47,409 bases of DNA. It comes from Steroidobacteraceae bacterium (lineage in GTDB: Bacteria > Pseudomonadota > Gammaproteobacteria > Steroidobacterales > Steroidobacteraceae). The translations under genes and the position numbers were made by a program. Shown piece by piece: positions 9,748-19,375 of this stretch. Under the pieces are notes generated by a model. It saw nothing but the letters and a program-made list of their open reading frames with translations. It was not told where the DNA came from and did no database searches. The number at the start of each line of letters is the position of its first letter. Within the stretch, counting starts at the first letter, position 1. The stretch is from the NCBI GenBank assembly GCA_022865595.1, contig JALHTE010000017.1, forward strand, positions 1 through 47,409, in the 5' to 3' direction.

Positions 9748-10647
9748 ATGCACTCCACGCTACGCCAGCTGCGCCTCTTCGCCGCCCTCGCGGAGCACGG
9801 GAGCGTCACTGCGGCCGCGAAGGCGTGCCATGTGACCCAGCCGACCGTGTCGATGCAGCTGAAGGACCTGACTGACGCGGTGGGGCTACCCCTCTACGAG
9901 CGGATCGACAACCGTATCCATCTCACGCAGGCGGGGGACGACCTGCTGCGGACAGCACGGGCGATGAGCGACGAGTGGGCTGCATTCGTGCAGCGCGTCG
10001 ACGCGATGAAGGGGCTCACGCGCGGCCGCCTTCGGGTCGCGCTGGTGAGCACCGCCAAGTACGTCGTGCCGCGCATCCTGGGTCGCTTCTGCGCGCGACA
10101 TCCGGATATCGACATCGCGCTGGAGGTGCTCAATCGCGACGGTGTGATTGCCCGCATGCGCGACAACCGCGACGACCTCTACGTCATGTCGATCCCGCCC
10201 GCCGACATCGCACTCGAGCGCCACCCGTTCCTGCCGAATCCACTGGTAGTCATCGCCGCTGCGTCGCACCCGCTCGCCGGCAAGAAACGCCTGTCGCTCG
10301 CACGCCTCGCCCGCGAGCGGTTCATCCTGCGCGAAGCGGGCTCGGGTACTCGTCTCGCCTGCGACGCGCACTTCAAGCGCGCGGGCCTGGTGCCCGATGT
10401 GCGCCTGGAGATCGGCAGCAACGAGGCCATCAGGGAGGTGGTTGCGGCTGGCATGGGCATCGCGGTGGTGTCGCGCCATGCCTTGGGGAGCGAGGTGGCC
10501 GACGATGGCCTTGCGATCCTCAGCGTCGCGGGTTTCCCGCTGCACTCGAACTGGTGGATCCTCTACCCGCGCGGCAAGAGCCTGTCGCCTATCGCGACGC
10601 GGTTCCTCGATGAACTGGCTCGTTCACGGGAGTCACAGGGGAGGTGA
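9748..10647 (+). CDS. LysR-family transcriptional regulator (CbbR/CmpR-like)
   Basis: N-terminal HTH LRLFAALAEHGSVTAAAKACHVTQPTVSMQLKDLTDAVGLPLYER; divergent from the SbtA-like gene. Confidence 0.93.
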   Translation: MHSTLRQLRLFAALAEHGSVTAAAKACHVTQPTVSMQLKDLTDAVGLPLYERIDNRIHLTQAGDDLLRTARAMSDEWAAFVQRVDAMKGLTRGRLRVALVSTAKYVVPRILGRFCARHPDIDIALEVLNRDGVIARMRDNRDDLYVMSIPPADIALERHPFLPNPLVVIAAASHPLAGKKRLSLARLARERFILREAGSGTRLACDAHFKRAGLVPDVRLEIGSNEAIREVVAAGMGIAVVSRHALGSEVADDGLAILSVAGFPLHSNWWILYPRGKSLSPIATRFLDELARSRESQGR

Positions 10648-10692
10648 CGAATCTGCGCTTCTCGAGAGCCGGCAGCCGCCGGACCGGGAATG

Positions 10693-11394
10693 CTAGTCCC
10701 GCTCCACCTCTTCCGCGACGATGGCCATCACGCGCGGCGCGAGTACCAGGCCGACGTGTGTCTCGCTGACTTCGACATGGCGCACCCGTGGTGACCATTG
10801 GTCGATGCAGGCTCGCCAGGCAACTATGCCGTCACGCTTGGAGTAGATTGCCGCCACCGGCACGCGGAGCGGCGTCGCATAACGCTCCGCAACGGCGCGC
10901 TCGATCTCGTGCAGGTCGTGACCCTGCGATCGATAGCGTTCGGCCGTGGCCGTGTACCGCGGACCGCCGATGACAGGGCTGCCGAGCGTGATGACCTTGC
11001 GGATCTCGCGCTCGCGCTCACGGGCGTATTCGCGGGCGATGTAACCGCCCAGGCTCCAGCCGACCAGCACTACACGTTCTTCGTGGGCCTCGATTGCCTC
11101 GGCGACGATGTTCGTGAGCTTTGCGCGGAACTTGCGCACGTCGCCGGTGTTCAGTCCCAGTCCCCAGTCGAGCGCTCGATGACCTCGGCGCCCCAGGAAA
11201 GACTTCACGACCTGCATCGACCTCGGCCCTGCGCCGAATCCCGGCAACAGGATGACGGTGCGCGGCTTCGCGGCCCGGCCCGATTTCATCGCAAGCCACG
11301 ACGGCGCCCACCGGAGCGCGTCGATGGGAAGACGAAGCTCACGCAGTGCGTCGAGCCTGCCCGGTGGCGTGATCGGTTCGTAGTCGATTGTCAT
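10693..11394 (-). CDS. Alpha/beta hydrolase
   Basis: VILLPGFGAGPRSM, nucleophile elbow VLVGWSLGGYIAREYA. Confidence 0.88.
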   Translation of the reverse strand: MTIDYEPITPPGRLDALRELRLPIDALRWAPSWLAMKSGRAAKPRTVILLPGFGAGPRSMQVVKSFLGRRGHRALDWGLGLNTGDVRKFRAKLTNIVAEAIEAHEERVVLVGWSLGGYIAREYAREREREIRKVITLGSPVIGGPRYTATAERYRSQGHDLHEIERAVAERYATPLRVPVAAIYSKRDGIVAWRACIDQWSPRVRHVEVSETHVGLVLAPRVMAIVAEEVERD

Positions 11395-11462
11395 CTACTG
11401 GGGTCCGTTGCCCTGGCGTCTTGCACGCGACGCCTCACGACCGGCGCGCGCCCGTCGATGCC

Positions 11463-12077
11463 TCAGGATTTCGGTGCTGCGTCAGCCGCTACCCGGCTTA
11501 TAGCCTCCCGCAAGGCCTGGTCGGTCGCCTGTTCGAACGCCGCTACCACCGACCCACGGTCATTGCTCGCAGACGCGGCCGTCGCTGCGATGCGAAAGCT
11601 CGTCACAAGCCGACCGCTGCGGACGTTCACGAGATTCACGCCGAACTCGACCATGACAGTCGGCGGCGCGCCCACGTCTGCATAGGCCGCCTCGAAACGA
11701 ACGATCTCGACGTCGAGCATAAGGTCGGTTGGCACCCTGCTCGGCGCCGCAACAGCCGTTGCGAAGCGCGCATCACGTGCAAGCGCATCCACCAGCACCT
11801 GCTGCAGCATCTGCGGCGCCGGGTCCGACCAGCGGGCTCCAGCCAGGTAGTCGAAGCCGAGACCGGGTGTGGTGACCGCTATCCGGTCGGTGTCCAGCGA
11901 CAGGGGACTGCGCGGCCGCGCCACGGTAATCGCGAGCGGAAGCGTGGTGCCCCCGGGCTCGACCGCAGGACCATCCAGGCGATACCGGGCGGGCGCATCC
12001 GCATCGGAACGCAATACCGAGCCGACGCAGGCCGTACAGAGGCATGCCGCTGCAAGCAGGGTGGCGATGCGTCTCAC
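11463..12077 (-). CDS. ABC-type transport auxiliary lipoprotein (PqiC/MCE-associated)
   Basis: Lipoprotein signal LLAAACLCTAC; YRLDGPAVEPG...QMLQQVLVDAL; ATGA overlap with the MCE gene. Confidence 0.82.
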   Translation of the reverse strand: MRRIATLLAAACLCTACVGSVLRSDADAPARYRLDGPAVEPGGTTLPLAITVARPRSPLSLDTDRIAVTTPGLGFDYLAGARWSDPAPQMLQQVLVDALARDARFATAVAAPSRVPTDLMLDVEIVRFEAAYADVGAPPTVMVEFGVNLVNVRSGRLVTSFRIAATAASASNDRGSVVAAFEQATDQALREAISRVAADAAPKS

Positions 12078-13009
12078 GGTGGGATCTCCATGCCGGATTC
12101 CTTGCGCTCGATCAGAAGGCCCGACGGGTTTTCACGCAGGCTGCGCGCCAGTGCGCGCATTTCGTCGCTGGTGCCCTGCAGGTCGATGATCAGCTGCCGA
12201 AGATCACCGACGCCGCTGCCTGCGAACTGGGCGAGCGTGGCCTCGTTGCCCGATACGATCCGGTCGAGGCTGTCGGCCGCATGGCCGAGCTTTTCCATCG
12301 CGGCCCGCGAGGCGACCAGCGTCTCCTCGAGCCTCGGCGCCGCATTGTCAGCGACGCCACGCATGCTGGCCGCAAGTTCGCTCACCTCGTTCGAGGTCCT
12401 GCGCAGGTCGCCAGCGAGCGATGCTGCCTCGCGTGTCACTACCGGCAGGTCGCGGGACGCAACCTGCATGTTCTGCAGGGTTTCGGATACCGCGTCGAGG
12501 TTCTTGTCGTCCAGAACCTGTTCGAGGCGCTCCGCGAGTCCGGCCGCACGCGCGAGCAGGTCTGGCAGCTTCGAGAGGAACGCCTCGATGTCGCCCGGGC
12601 GCGACGGGATCACGTCGTAGTCCTCTCCCTTTGACAGCGGACGTTGCGCATCTCCAGCCGGGTCCTGCTGCAGGTCGATGTACAGCAGGCCGGTGAGTCC
12701 GAGCAGCCCCAGCCAGGCCTGAGTCGCCCCGGAAATCGGCGCCTGCGAATCCACTTCCGCCAGCACCTTCACGCGTCCCGGATTCTTGAGGTCCACCGAC
12801 AGGCTCCGCACCCGGCCAACGTCCACGCCGAGATAACGAACCGGGCTGCCACGGTCGAGCCCGCTGACCGAGCCATCGAAGTAGATCTCGTAGCGGACGT
12901 ACTCGCGCCGCTCGCTCGCGCCCGAATACCACAGCACGAACGCGACCGCAGCAGCGATCACAAGCAGCGCGAACGCAGCGACGGCCGCGTATTTCGCGTC
13001 ACGATCCAC
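12074..13009 (-). CDS. MCE (MlaD) family protein
   Basis: N-terminal TM; EIYFDGSVSGLDRGSPVRYLGVDVGRVRSLSVD is the MCE core. Probable GTG start at 13009, overlapping the ATPase gene stop. Confidence 0.9.
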   Translation of the reverse strand: MDRDAKYAAVAAFALLVIAAAVAFVLWYSGASERREYVRYEIYFDGSVSGLDRGSPVRYLGVDVGRVRSLSVDLKNPGRVKVLAEVDSQAPISGATQAWLGLLGLTGLLYIDLQQDPAGDAQRPLSKGEDYDVIPSRPGDIEAFLSKLPDLLARAAGLAERLEQVLDDKNLDAVSETLQNMQVASRDLPVVTREAASLAGDLRRTSNEVSELAASMRGVADNAAPRLEETLVASRAAMEKLGHAADSLDRIVSGNEATLAQFAGSGVGDLRQLIIDLQGTSDEMRALARSLRENPSGLLIERKESGMEIPP

Positions 13010-13784
13010 GGACGGCCTCCTTCTCACGCAGCGCAGTGCGGCCCCGTTCACCGTGGAAGTACTGGCGAATCCACGGGTGATCGTTGGCAACTATTCCCTG
13101 CAGCGTGTCCACGATGACTTTTCCGTCCACGAGCACGCCAACACGGTCGCATGTACGCACGAGGGTGTCCAGATCGTGCGTCACCATCACCACGGTCAGG
13201 CCGAGCGCCTGGCGCAGGTACAGCAGCAGTTCGTCGAATGCCGCGGCGGCGATCGGGTCGAGCCCGGCCGTGGGCTCGTCGAGAAACAACAATTTCGGAT
13301 CCAGCGCCAGCGCCCGGGCCAGCGCGACGCGCTTGACCATGCCCCCGGAGAGCTGGGCCGGGAACTTCGCCGCCGAGTCCAGCGGCAACCCGACCATGCG
13401 CAGGCGCAGGTCAACCAGGCTGGTCACCGTCTGCTGCGAGAGCTCCATCGCCTCGAACACCGGGAGGGAGACGTTTCCCGCAACGGTGAGCGACGTGAAC
13501 AGTGCGCCGTGCTGGAACGTCACGCCGTAGCGTCGCTTTACGTCGCGCAGCTCCTGGTCGCCCATTGAGGTGATTTCGCGTCCCTCGATGCTCACGGTTC
13601 CCTGATCCGGGCGCCGCAGGCCAAGCAGGGTCCTGAGCAGCACGGATTTGCCGCTGCCGGAACCGCCGACGATGCCGAACACCTCACCCTCGTGCACGTC
13701 GAAATCGGCGCCGTCATGCACCACCTGCGAACCGAACCTGTTGACGATTCCACGGGCCGAGACGATTGGCTGCAGTGTCGGCAT
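12999..13784 (-). CDS. ABC transporter ATP-binding protein (MlaF-like)
   Basis: Walker A GGSGSGKS, signature LSGGMVKRVALARALALDPKLLFLDEPTAGLDP. Confidence 0.94.
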   Translation of the reverse strand: MPTLQPIVSARGIVNRFGSQVVHDGADFDVHEGEVFGIVGGSGSGKSVLLRTLLGLRRPDQGTVSIEGREITSMGDQELRDVKRRYGVTFQHGALFTSLTVAGNVSLPVFEAMELSQQTVTSLVDLRLRMVGLPLDSAAKFPAQLSGGMVKRVALARALALDPKLLFLDEPTAGLDPIAAAAFDELLLYLRQALGLTVVMVTHDLDTLVRTCDRVGVLVDGKVIVDTLQGIVANDHPWIRQYFHGERGRTALREKEAVRGS

Positions 13785-14899
13785 CAGAAGTCGATCTCGA
13801 GGAACAGTATCGCGAACATCGCGTCCACCAGGATCACCAGGAAGATGGACTGCACCACCGCGACCGTGGTCAGGCGTCCAAGCTCACGCGCGGAATCACG
13901 CACCTGCAGTCCACGCAGCGTTCCGGTGAGTGCTATGACCAGCCCGAAGACCGGCGCCTTCACCAGTCCGGCCCAGAATGTCGTGTCCGAGATCGCGCCG
14001 TCGAGCCTGGTGACGAACTGCGGCCATGGAAGGTCGAAGAGATATCGGGTAAGCACCGCGCCGCCCGCGAGCCCCATGGCGTCCGCGACGACCGTGAGCA
14101 GGGGCATCGCGATCACCAGGCCGAGCACCCGCGGCAGCACCAGCAGCTCCAGCGGGTTCAGTCCCATCGACTCGAGCGCGTCCACTTCGTCATTGAGTTT
14201 CTTGACGCCCAGTTCGGCCGCGAAAGCGCTGCCGGTCCGGCCCGCGACCATGATCGCCGTGAGCAGCACGCCCAGCTCGCGCATAACGCCGATTGCCACC
14301 AGGTCCACGGTATAGATCTCGGCCCCGAAGGGCCGCAACTGCTGCGCCCCGATGTAGGCGGCACTGACACTGATCAGGAATGCGGCCAGCGCGACCACCG
14401 GCACGGCGCGAACGCCTGCCTCGTACACGTGACGCACCACCGATGGCAGCCGCATTCCCCGGAGCCTGGTCCAGCGCGATCCTGCCGTGACGAGCACCTG
14501 CCCGCCGAAGATGAATGCGTCGTACCAGGTCCGAGCGCGCGCTTCCAGCGCCCGCCCGATGTCGGCGAGCCAGCTGATTGCGGCCGGACTTGCCTGGACG
14601 GGTTCCGGCGTGGGCTCCGATTCCGGCAGGCCTTCGAGGTACGCGAAATGCCGGGGCGCCGCGCCTTCGACGGAAACACGGGTACCACTTGCGGCCAGCC
14701 GCGCGAGCAGGCGGTGCAGCAGCCACGCCGGCCCGATGTCGAACGCACCGGCAGCAACGAGATCCACGGTAAGCGCGGGCGGCGCGGCATCCGCCACGGC
14801 CCGGAGCCGCGATTCCAGCGCCGGCAGGTCGTCCATCCGGCAATCGCCCGCCAGTTGCAGGTGGTCGCACGCTTCGCCCAGGACTGCCTGGAAGTTCAC
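13784..14899 (-). CDS. MlaE-family ABC permease with N-terminal STAS-like domain
   Basis: N-terminal STAS-like region (MDDLPALESRLRAVADAAPPALTVDLVAAGAFDIGPAWLLHRLL), then MlaE core ELGVLLTAIMVAGRTGSAFAAELGVKKLNDEVDALESMG. Confidence 0.92.
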   Translation of the reverse strand: MNFQAVLGEACDHLQLAGDCRMDDLPALESRLRAVADAAPPALTVDLVAAGAFDIGPAWLLHRLLARLAASGTRVSVEGAAPRHFAYLEGLPESEPTPEPVQASPAAISWLADIGRALEARARTWYDAFIFGGQVLVTAGSRWTRLRGMRLPSVVRHVYEAGVRAVPVVALAAFLISVSAAYIGAQQLRPFGAEIYTVDLVAIGVMRELGVLLTAIMVAGRTGSAFAAELGVKKLNDEVDALESMGLNPLELLVLPRVLGLVIAMPLLTVVADAMGLAGGAVLTRYLFDLPWPQFVTRLDGAISDTTFWAGLVKAPVFGLVIALTGTLRGLQVRDSARELGRLTTVAVVQSIFLVILVDAMFAILFLEIDF

Positions 14900-14963
14900 T
14901 TTATCCTCGCGATCCGGCGCAGTCGTTGAATGCTAGCATCGGTGGACGAACGTGGTGAGGTCG

Positions 14964-16943
14964 ATGGCAGCTAACGTCCTTTCGCAGATACTGATTCTTC
15001 TCGCAGGCTCGGTGCTGGTGCTGAGCCTGGTGCGGCGCTTCGCGCTGCCTCCGATACTGGGTTACCTGCTGGTGGGAATGCTGCTGGGGCCGCATGCGCT
15101 CGGCCTCGCCTCCGACGACGAGTCCGTGGCGATGCTTGCCGAGTTCGGCGTGGTGTTCCTCGTCTTCACGCTGGGGCTCGAGTTCTCGCTGGCGCGGATG
15201 ATCGCGATGAAGGCCGAGGTGCTGGGCATCGGCGGCCTGCAGATGGTGCTGGTGACCGCAGCGACCGGAAGCTGCGCGTGGGCGTTCGGGCTGGAGCCGG
15301 TCGCGGCCATCGTGGTGGGTGGCGCGCTCGCGATGTCGTCCACCGCCATCATCGTCCGGCAACTGGGCGAGGAGCTCGAGATCAACCGGACGCATTCGCG
15401 GCTTGCGGTCGGGATCCTGCTGTTCCAGGACCTGGCGTTCGCGCCACTGCTCGCGCTCGCGACGTCGCTTGGTCAGGCGGACCAGGTCGTAGGCCCGGCA
15501 TGGTTCCTGAACATGGCCGGGCGTGCTGTCGCCGCGCTGGTGGTCGTGCTGGTGGCCGGCCGCTGGGTACTGCGCCCGCTGTTCCACGAGATCGCCAGGC
15601 ACCGCAGCAGCGAGACATTCACGTTGACCGTGCTGTTCGTGGTGCTGGGTGGAGCGTGGGCGACCCACGCACTGGGGCTGTCCATGGCGCTCGGTGCGTT
15701 CCTTGCGGGAATGCTGCTCGCGGAGACCGAGTTCAGGCACCAGACCGAGGCGGTCATCAAGCCGTTCCAGGACATCCTGCTCGGCCTGTTCTTCGTCTCG
15801 GTGGGCATGCTGCTCAACCTCCGGCTGCTGGTGGCCCAGCTGCCGCTGATCCTCGCGTTGCTGATCGGCCTGCTGCTGCTGAAGGCGGCGATCGTTACGC
15901 TGATCGTGCGGCGGTTCGTGCCCAATGCGCGCAAGGCGCTGCGCACAGCAATCGTGGTTGCGATGGGCGGCGAGTTCGGCTTCGCACTGCTGACCCTGCT
16001 GCTCAAGGGCCGCATGGTCGATGCGGAGATCGTCCAGCCGCTGCTCACTGCCGTGGCGCTCAGCATGCTGGTCGGTCCGCTGCTGGTCCGCTACAACGGG
16101 CGCATTGCCGACTTCATCCTGCGTCGCCAGTCCGTCGAACCGTCCGAAGCCGTGCTGGAGACGGTCGCAACCCGGCAGCTCGCCGAGCGTGACCACGTGA
16201 TCATCTGCGGGTTCGGGCGCGTCGGCCAGAACCTCGCGCGCGTGCTCGAGCAACGGGGCCTGGAGTACATCGCAATCGACCAGGACCCGTTCCGGGTGCG
16301 CGACGCACGCCAGGCCGGCGACCCGGTCGTGTACGGCGACACCGCCGAAACCGAAGTGCTGCGCTCGCTGGGGCTCGACCGGGCCAGCGTGCTGGTCATT
16401 TCATTCGACAGCCCCGAGACCGCGCTCAGGATCGTGCGCAGGGTGCGTCGATTGCGCGCCGACCTGCCCGTCCTGGTGCGCACCGAGGACGACGCGAAGC
16501 TCGACGTGCTGCAGGCGGCGGGCGCGACCGAAGTGATCCCGGCAACATTCGAGACCAGCTTGTCGCTCGTCTCCCACGTGCTGCTGTGCCTCAAGGTGCC
16601 GGCGCAGGAGGTCCTCGAGGTGACCGAGAACATCCGCCACGACCGCTATTCGATCCTGCGCAACGTGTTCCGCAAGCACGACGCCAGACATCTCGACGAA
16701 GACCACCCGCTGCGACAGCAACTGCGCACCGTCATCCTGCCGCCGGGGGCGCGGGCCGTCGGCCGGACCATCAGGGAACTGAAACTGGATGAGGGCGAAG
16801 TGCGTATCAACGGGCTTCGCCGCGACGGCATCGTGGGCAGGAATCCGGATCCGGAGACCAAGCTTCGCGAGGGGGATGTAGTCATCCTGTGGGGAACGCC
16901 GGAGCGCCTCGAGCAGGAAGAAAGCCGGCTGCTGATGGGCTGA
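14964..16943 (+). CDS. CPA2 family monovalent cation:proton antiporter (KefB/KefC-like) with RCK domains
   Basis: PPILGYLLVGMLLGP; MSSTAIIVRQLGE; RCK HVIICGFGRVGQNLARVLEQRG; TrkA-C at the C-terminus. Confidence 0.93.
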   Translation: MAANVLSQILILLAGSVLVLSLVRRFALPPILGYLLVGMLLGPHALGLASDDESVAMLAEFGVVFLVFTLGLEFSLARMIAMKAEVLGIGGLQMVLVTAATGSCAWAFGLEPVAAIVVGGALAMSSTAIIVRQLGEELEINRTHSRLAVGILLFQDLAFAPLLALATSLGQADQVVGPAWFLNMAGRAVAALVVVLVAGRWVLRPLFHEIARHRSSETFTLTVLFVVLGGAWATHALGLSMALGAFLAGMLLAETEFRHQTEAVIKPFQDILLGLFFVSVGMLLNLRLLVAQLPLILALLIGLLLLKAAIVTLIVRRFVPNARKALRTAIVVAMGGEFGFALLTLLLKGRMVDAEIVQPLLTAVALSMLVGPLLVRYNGRIADFILRRQSVEPSEAVLETVATRQLAERDHVIICGFGRVGQNLARVLEQRGLEYIAIDQDPFRVRDARQAGDPVVYGDTAETEVLRSLGLDRASVLVISFDSPETALRIVRRVRRLRADLPVLVRTEDDAKLDVLQAAGATEVIPATFETSLSLVSHVLLCLKVPAQEVLEVTENIRHDRYSILRNVFRKHDARHLDEDHPLRQQLRTVILPPGARAVGRTIRELKLDEGEVRINGLRRDGIVGRNPDPETKLREGDVVILWGTPERLEQEESRLLMG

Positions 16944-16969
16944 CCGGCCGGTCGGTCGCGGCCGAGCGA

Positions 16970-16990
16970 CACGCCCCGAGCCGGGGCGTG
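16970..16990 (+). terminator. Rho-independent terminator-like hairpin after the antiporter gene
   Basis: CACGCCCCG-AGC-CGGGGCGTG (9-bp stem, 3-nt loop) followed by an AT-rich run ATCTTTATAATTATATAAAA. Confidence 0.7.
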
Positions 16991-17103
16991 ATCTTTATAA
17001 TTATATAAAACAAATAGTTATAGAACTGAATGCCATGCGGAATCTCGCGGAGGCCAGTTCGCATCGGGTGATCCATCCACCGATATATACAGCCGTTTAT
17101 TTA

Positions 17104-17136
17104 TTGACACTACGTCAGCACTTACTGATGATAGTG
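17104..17136 (+). promoter_or_regulatory. Candidate promoter and TetR operator of the tetR gene
   Basis: TTGACA (17104-17109), 17-nt spacer, GATGAT (17127-17132). Overlapping imperfect dyad CACTAcgTCAG / CTGAtgaTAGTG (17108-17136). Confidence 0.5.
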
Positions 17137-17138
17137 CC

Positions 17139-17789
17139 ATGTCCTACATCAGCGAACGCCGCCTCGAAGAGCGCGACCGGCGCCGGACCGAGATCGTGGA
17201 CGCCGCCGACGCCCTGTATGCGGAGGCCGGCTGGGACACGATCACGATGGAACAGGTGGCCCGGCGTGCGCGCCTCAGCCGCGCGCTCGTCTACGTCTAT
17301 TTCAAGGACAAGTCCGACCTGCACCTGGCGCTGGTCGAGCGTGCGCTCAACACGCTCAGGACGAGGTTCGATTCGGCACGCACCGGCAGAGCCTGCGGGC
17401 TCGACGAAATCGAGGCCATTGGCCGGGCATACGTCGCCTTCTCGCACGAGATGCCGCACTACTACGACGCGTGCTCACGCTACCAGTCGCACGCCTGTGG
17501 TGAAGAGTGCGCCGCTGCCGCAGTTCCGCCGAATGAAGCCGCGTGCATGCAGGCAGGGCATCGTGTGCACGAGACGATTGTCGATTCGCTGAACCGGGGC
17601 GTCGAGGATGGCTCGGTTCGCGCCGACCTCGGCGAACCGTACGTGACCGCACTCGGGCTGTGGGCATTCACGCATGGCGTGATCCAGATCGCATCGAGCA
17701 AGCGAGGGCAGATCGAGCACGAGGGCATCCCCGTCCAGCAGTTCATAGATCACTCGTTCGCGCTGGTCCTCGGCGCGCTGCGTCCCTGA
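17139..17789 (+). CDS. TetR/AcrR family regulator
   Basis: IVDAADALYAEAGWDTITMEQVARRARLSRALVYVYFKDKSDLHLALVE; precedes the efflux operon. Confidence 0.95.
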   Translation: MSYISERRLEERDRRRTEIVDAADALYAEAGWDTITMEQVARRARLSRALVYVYFKDKSDLHLALVERALNTLRTRFDSARTGRACGLDEIEAIGRAYVAFSHEMPHYYDACSRYQSHACGEECAAAAVPPNEAACMQAGHRVHETIVDSLNRGVEDGSVRADLGEPYVTALGLWAFTHGVIQIASSKRGQIEHEGIPVQQFIDHSFALVLGALRP

Positions 17790-17803
17790 GTCCTGGACGA
17801 ATC

Positions 17804-19375
17804 ATGGCAATGCTGGTCCTGTCTGCCCGTCGTCCAGCGAGCCTGCCGAGGCCGGTCCCCTGGCGCCTGGCTGCCCTGGCAGTGTTGACTGTCAACGTTG
17901 CGCAGGCGCAGGTCGCACCCGTGCCGCCGCCGTCGGTCGTGGCCGCCGACGCGCTGTCGACGATGGCGCAGCTCGCGCCCGCAAAGACGGACAGCCAGCC
18001 AGCCGGAACGGTGGAAGACGGCCTGCGGCAGGTGCTCGACGACGCGCTCGCGGCGAACCTCGAACTGCGCGCCGGAACTGCCGGCGTTCAGCAGCGCGTG
18101 GCGGCGCTCGACCGCGCGCGCGCGCGCTACCTGCCCGTGCTCGACTTCGATGCGCGCTACTCGGTCGCCGACGGCGGCCGAACGATTGAATTCCCGGTCG
18201 GCGACCTGCTGAACCCGGTCTACGAGACCCTCGACGACCTGCTTGTCCAGTCCGGGCAGCCTGTCTCCTTCCCGCGGGTTAAAAACCAGCAGATCAGCCT
18301 GCTGCTGCCGCAGGAGCAGAACACGCGGCTGGTACTCGCGCAGCCGCTCTACGAACCGCGTCTCGCGCCGGCCGTCGAGGGGAACAGGCAGAACCTGAAT
18401 CGCGCCGAGGCAGACTTTTCCGGTCTGCGAACACGAGTGATCCGCGACACCAAGGTCGCGTATTACGAGTGGCTCGCTGCCCAGCAGCAGGCGCTGGTCT
18501 TCGATGCAACGCTGGAACTCGCAAGGGCAAACCTTGCGGCCAACGAAAGCCTGTATCGCAACGGGCGCATCACGCGCGATCTCGTCTACCGTGCCGAGGC
18601 AGACCTGCTTGAAATCGAGCAGAACCGCCTCGCCGCCGCGAGCCGCGTCGCGGTCGCGCGCAGCTACGTCAACCTGTTGCGCAACTACCCGCTCTCGGCG
18701 CCGGTGCCTGGGGCGAGCATCGACCAGGCGACAGTCGAGCGTTTCCGTAACCGTGTGATCCGGCGCCTGGCCGGCCGACGGCTCGACGTCCCGGTCATGC
18801 AGCAGGTCGCCATGGAGCGTCGCGCGGAGATCCAGAGCCTCGACGCCGCCATCGCGGGCAGCCTTGCAGAGCAGGATCTCGCGCGCGCCGCGTTCAAGCC
18901 GACGCTGGCAGTCGGCGCCGAGGCCGGCATCCAGGGCGAGGACTACGGCTTCGGGCCGGACGAACGATACGTGCTCGCGTCGATCGTGCTGCGCTGGAAC
19001 GCGTTCCGTGGCGGTGCCGACCAGGCTGCGCTCGACGAGGCGCGCGCGCTGACCGAGCAACTCCGCGCCACGCGCGACCTGGCAACACAGCAGGTGCAAC
19101 TCGAAGTGCAGCGTGCACTGGAGCGACTCCAGGTCGCGGACGCGTCTATCGGCACTGCGCAGAAGCGTGCGCAGGCTGCCGAAGCAGGGTTCCGCATCAC
19201 CGCTCGAAAGCGCGACCTGGGCCAGATCAACCAGGCTGATTTCATAGACTCCCGCCGCACGCTCACCGACGCCCAGCTCAACCTTAACCGGGTGCGCACC
19301 GAGTTCCTCGGGCGCCTCGCGGAACTCGAATTTGCCATCGGCGACCCGCACGCGGCCGACGAGGACTACCAGTGA
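17804..19375 (+). CDS. TolC-family outer-membrane efflux protein
   Basis: ATG at 17804 with signal peptide-like WRLAALAVLTVNVAQAQ; paired OEP repeats (YYEWLAAQQQALVFDATLELARANL, VQLEVQRALERLQVADASIG). Confidence 0.92.
   Translation: MAMLVLSARRPASLPRPVPWRLAALAVLTVNVAQAQVAPVPPPSVVAADALSTMAQLAPAKTDSQPAGTVEDGLRQVLDDALAANLELRAGTAGVQQRVAALDRARARYLPVLDFDARYSVADGGRTIEFPVGDLLNPVYETLDDLLVQSGQPVSFPRVKNQQISLLLPQEQNTRLVLAQPLYEPRLAPAVEGNRQNLNRAEADFSGLRTRVIRDTKVAYYEWLAAQQQALVFDATLELARANLAANESLYRNGRITRDLVYRAEADLLEIEQNRLAAASRVAVARSYVNLLRNYPLSAPVPGASIDQATVERFRNRVIRRLAGRRLDVPVMQQVAMERRAEIQSLDAAIAGSLAEQDLARAAFKPTLAVGAEAGIQGEDYGFGPDERYVLASIVLRWNAFRGGADQAALDEARALTEQLRATRDLATQQVQLEVQRALERLQVADASIGTAQKRAQAAEAGFRITARKRDLGQINQADFIDSRRTLTDAQLNLNRVRTEFLGRLAELEFAIGDPHAADEDYQ

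Noticed and set aside
16991-17030. AT-rich island ATCTTTATAATTATATAAAACAAATAGTTATAG
   Set aside because: Considered as a separate regulatory element or small-RNA promoter. It directly follows a strong GC hairpin and precedes tetR, so terminator tail plus promoter-upstream DNA is the simpler reading.
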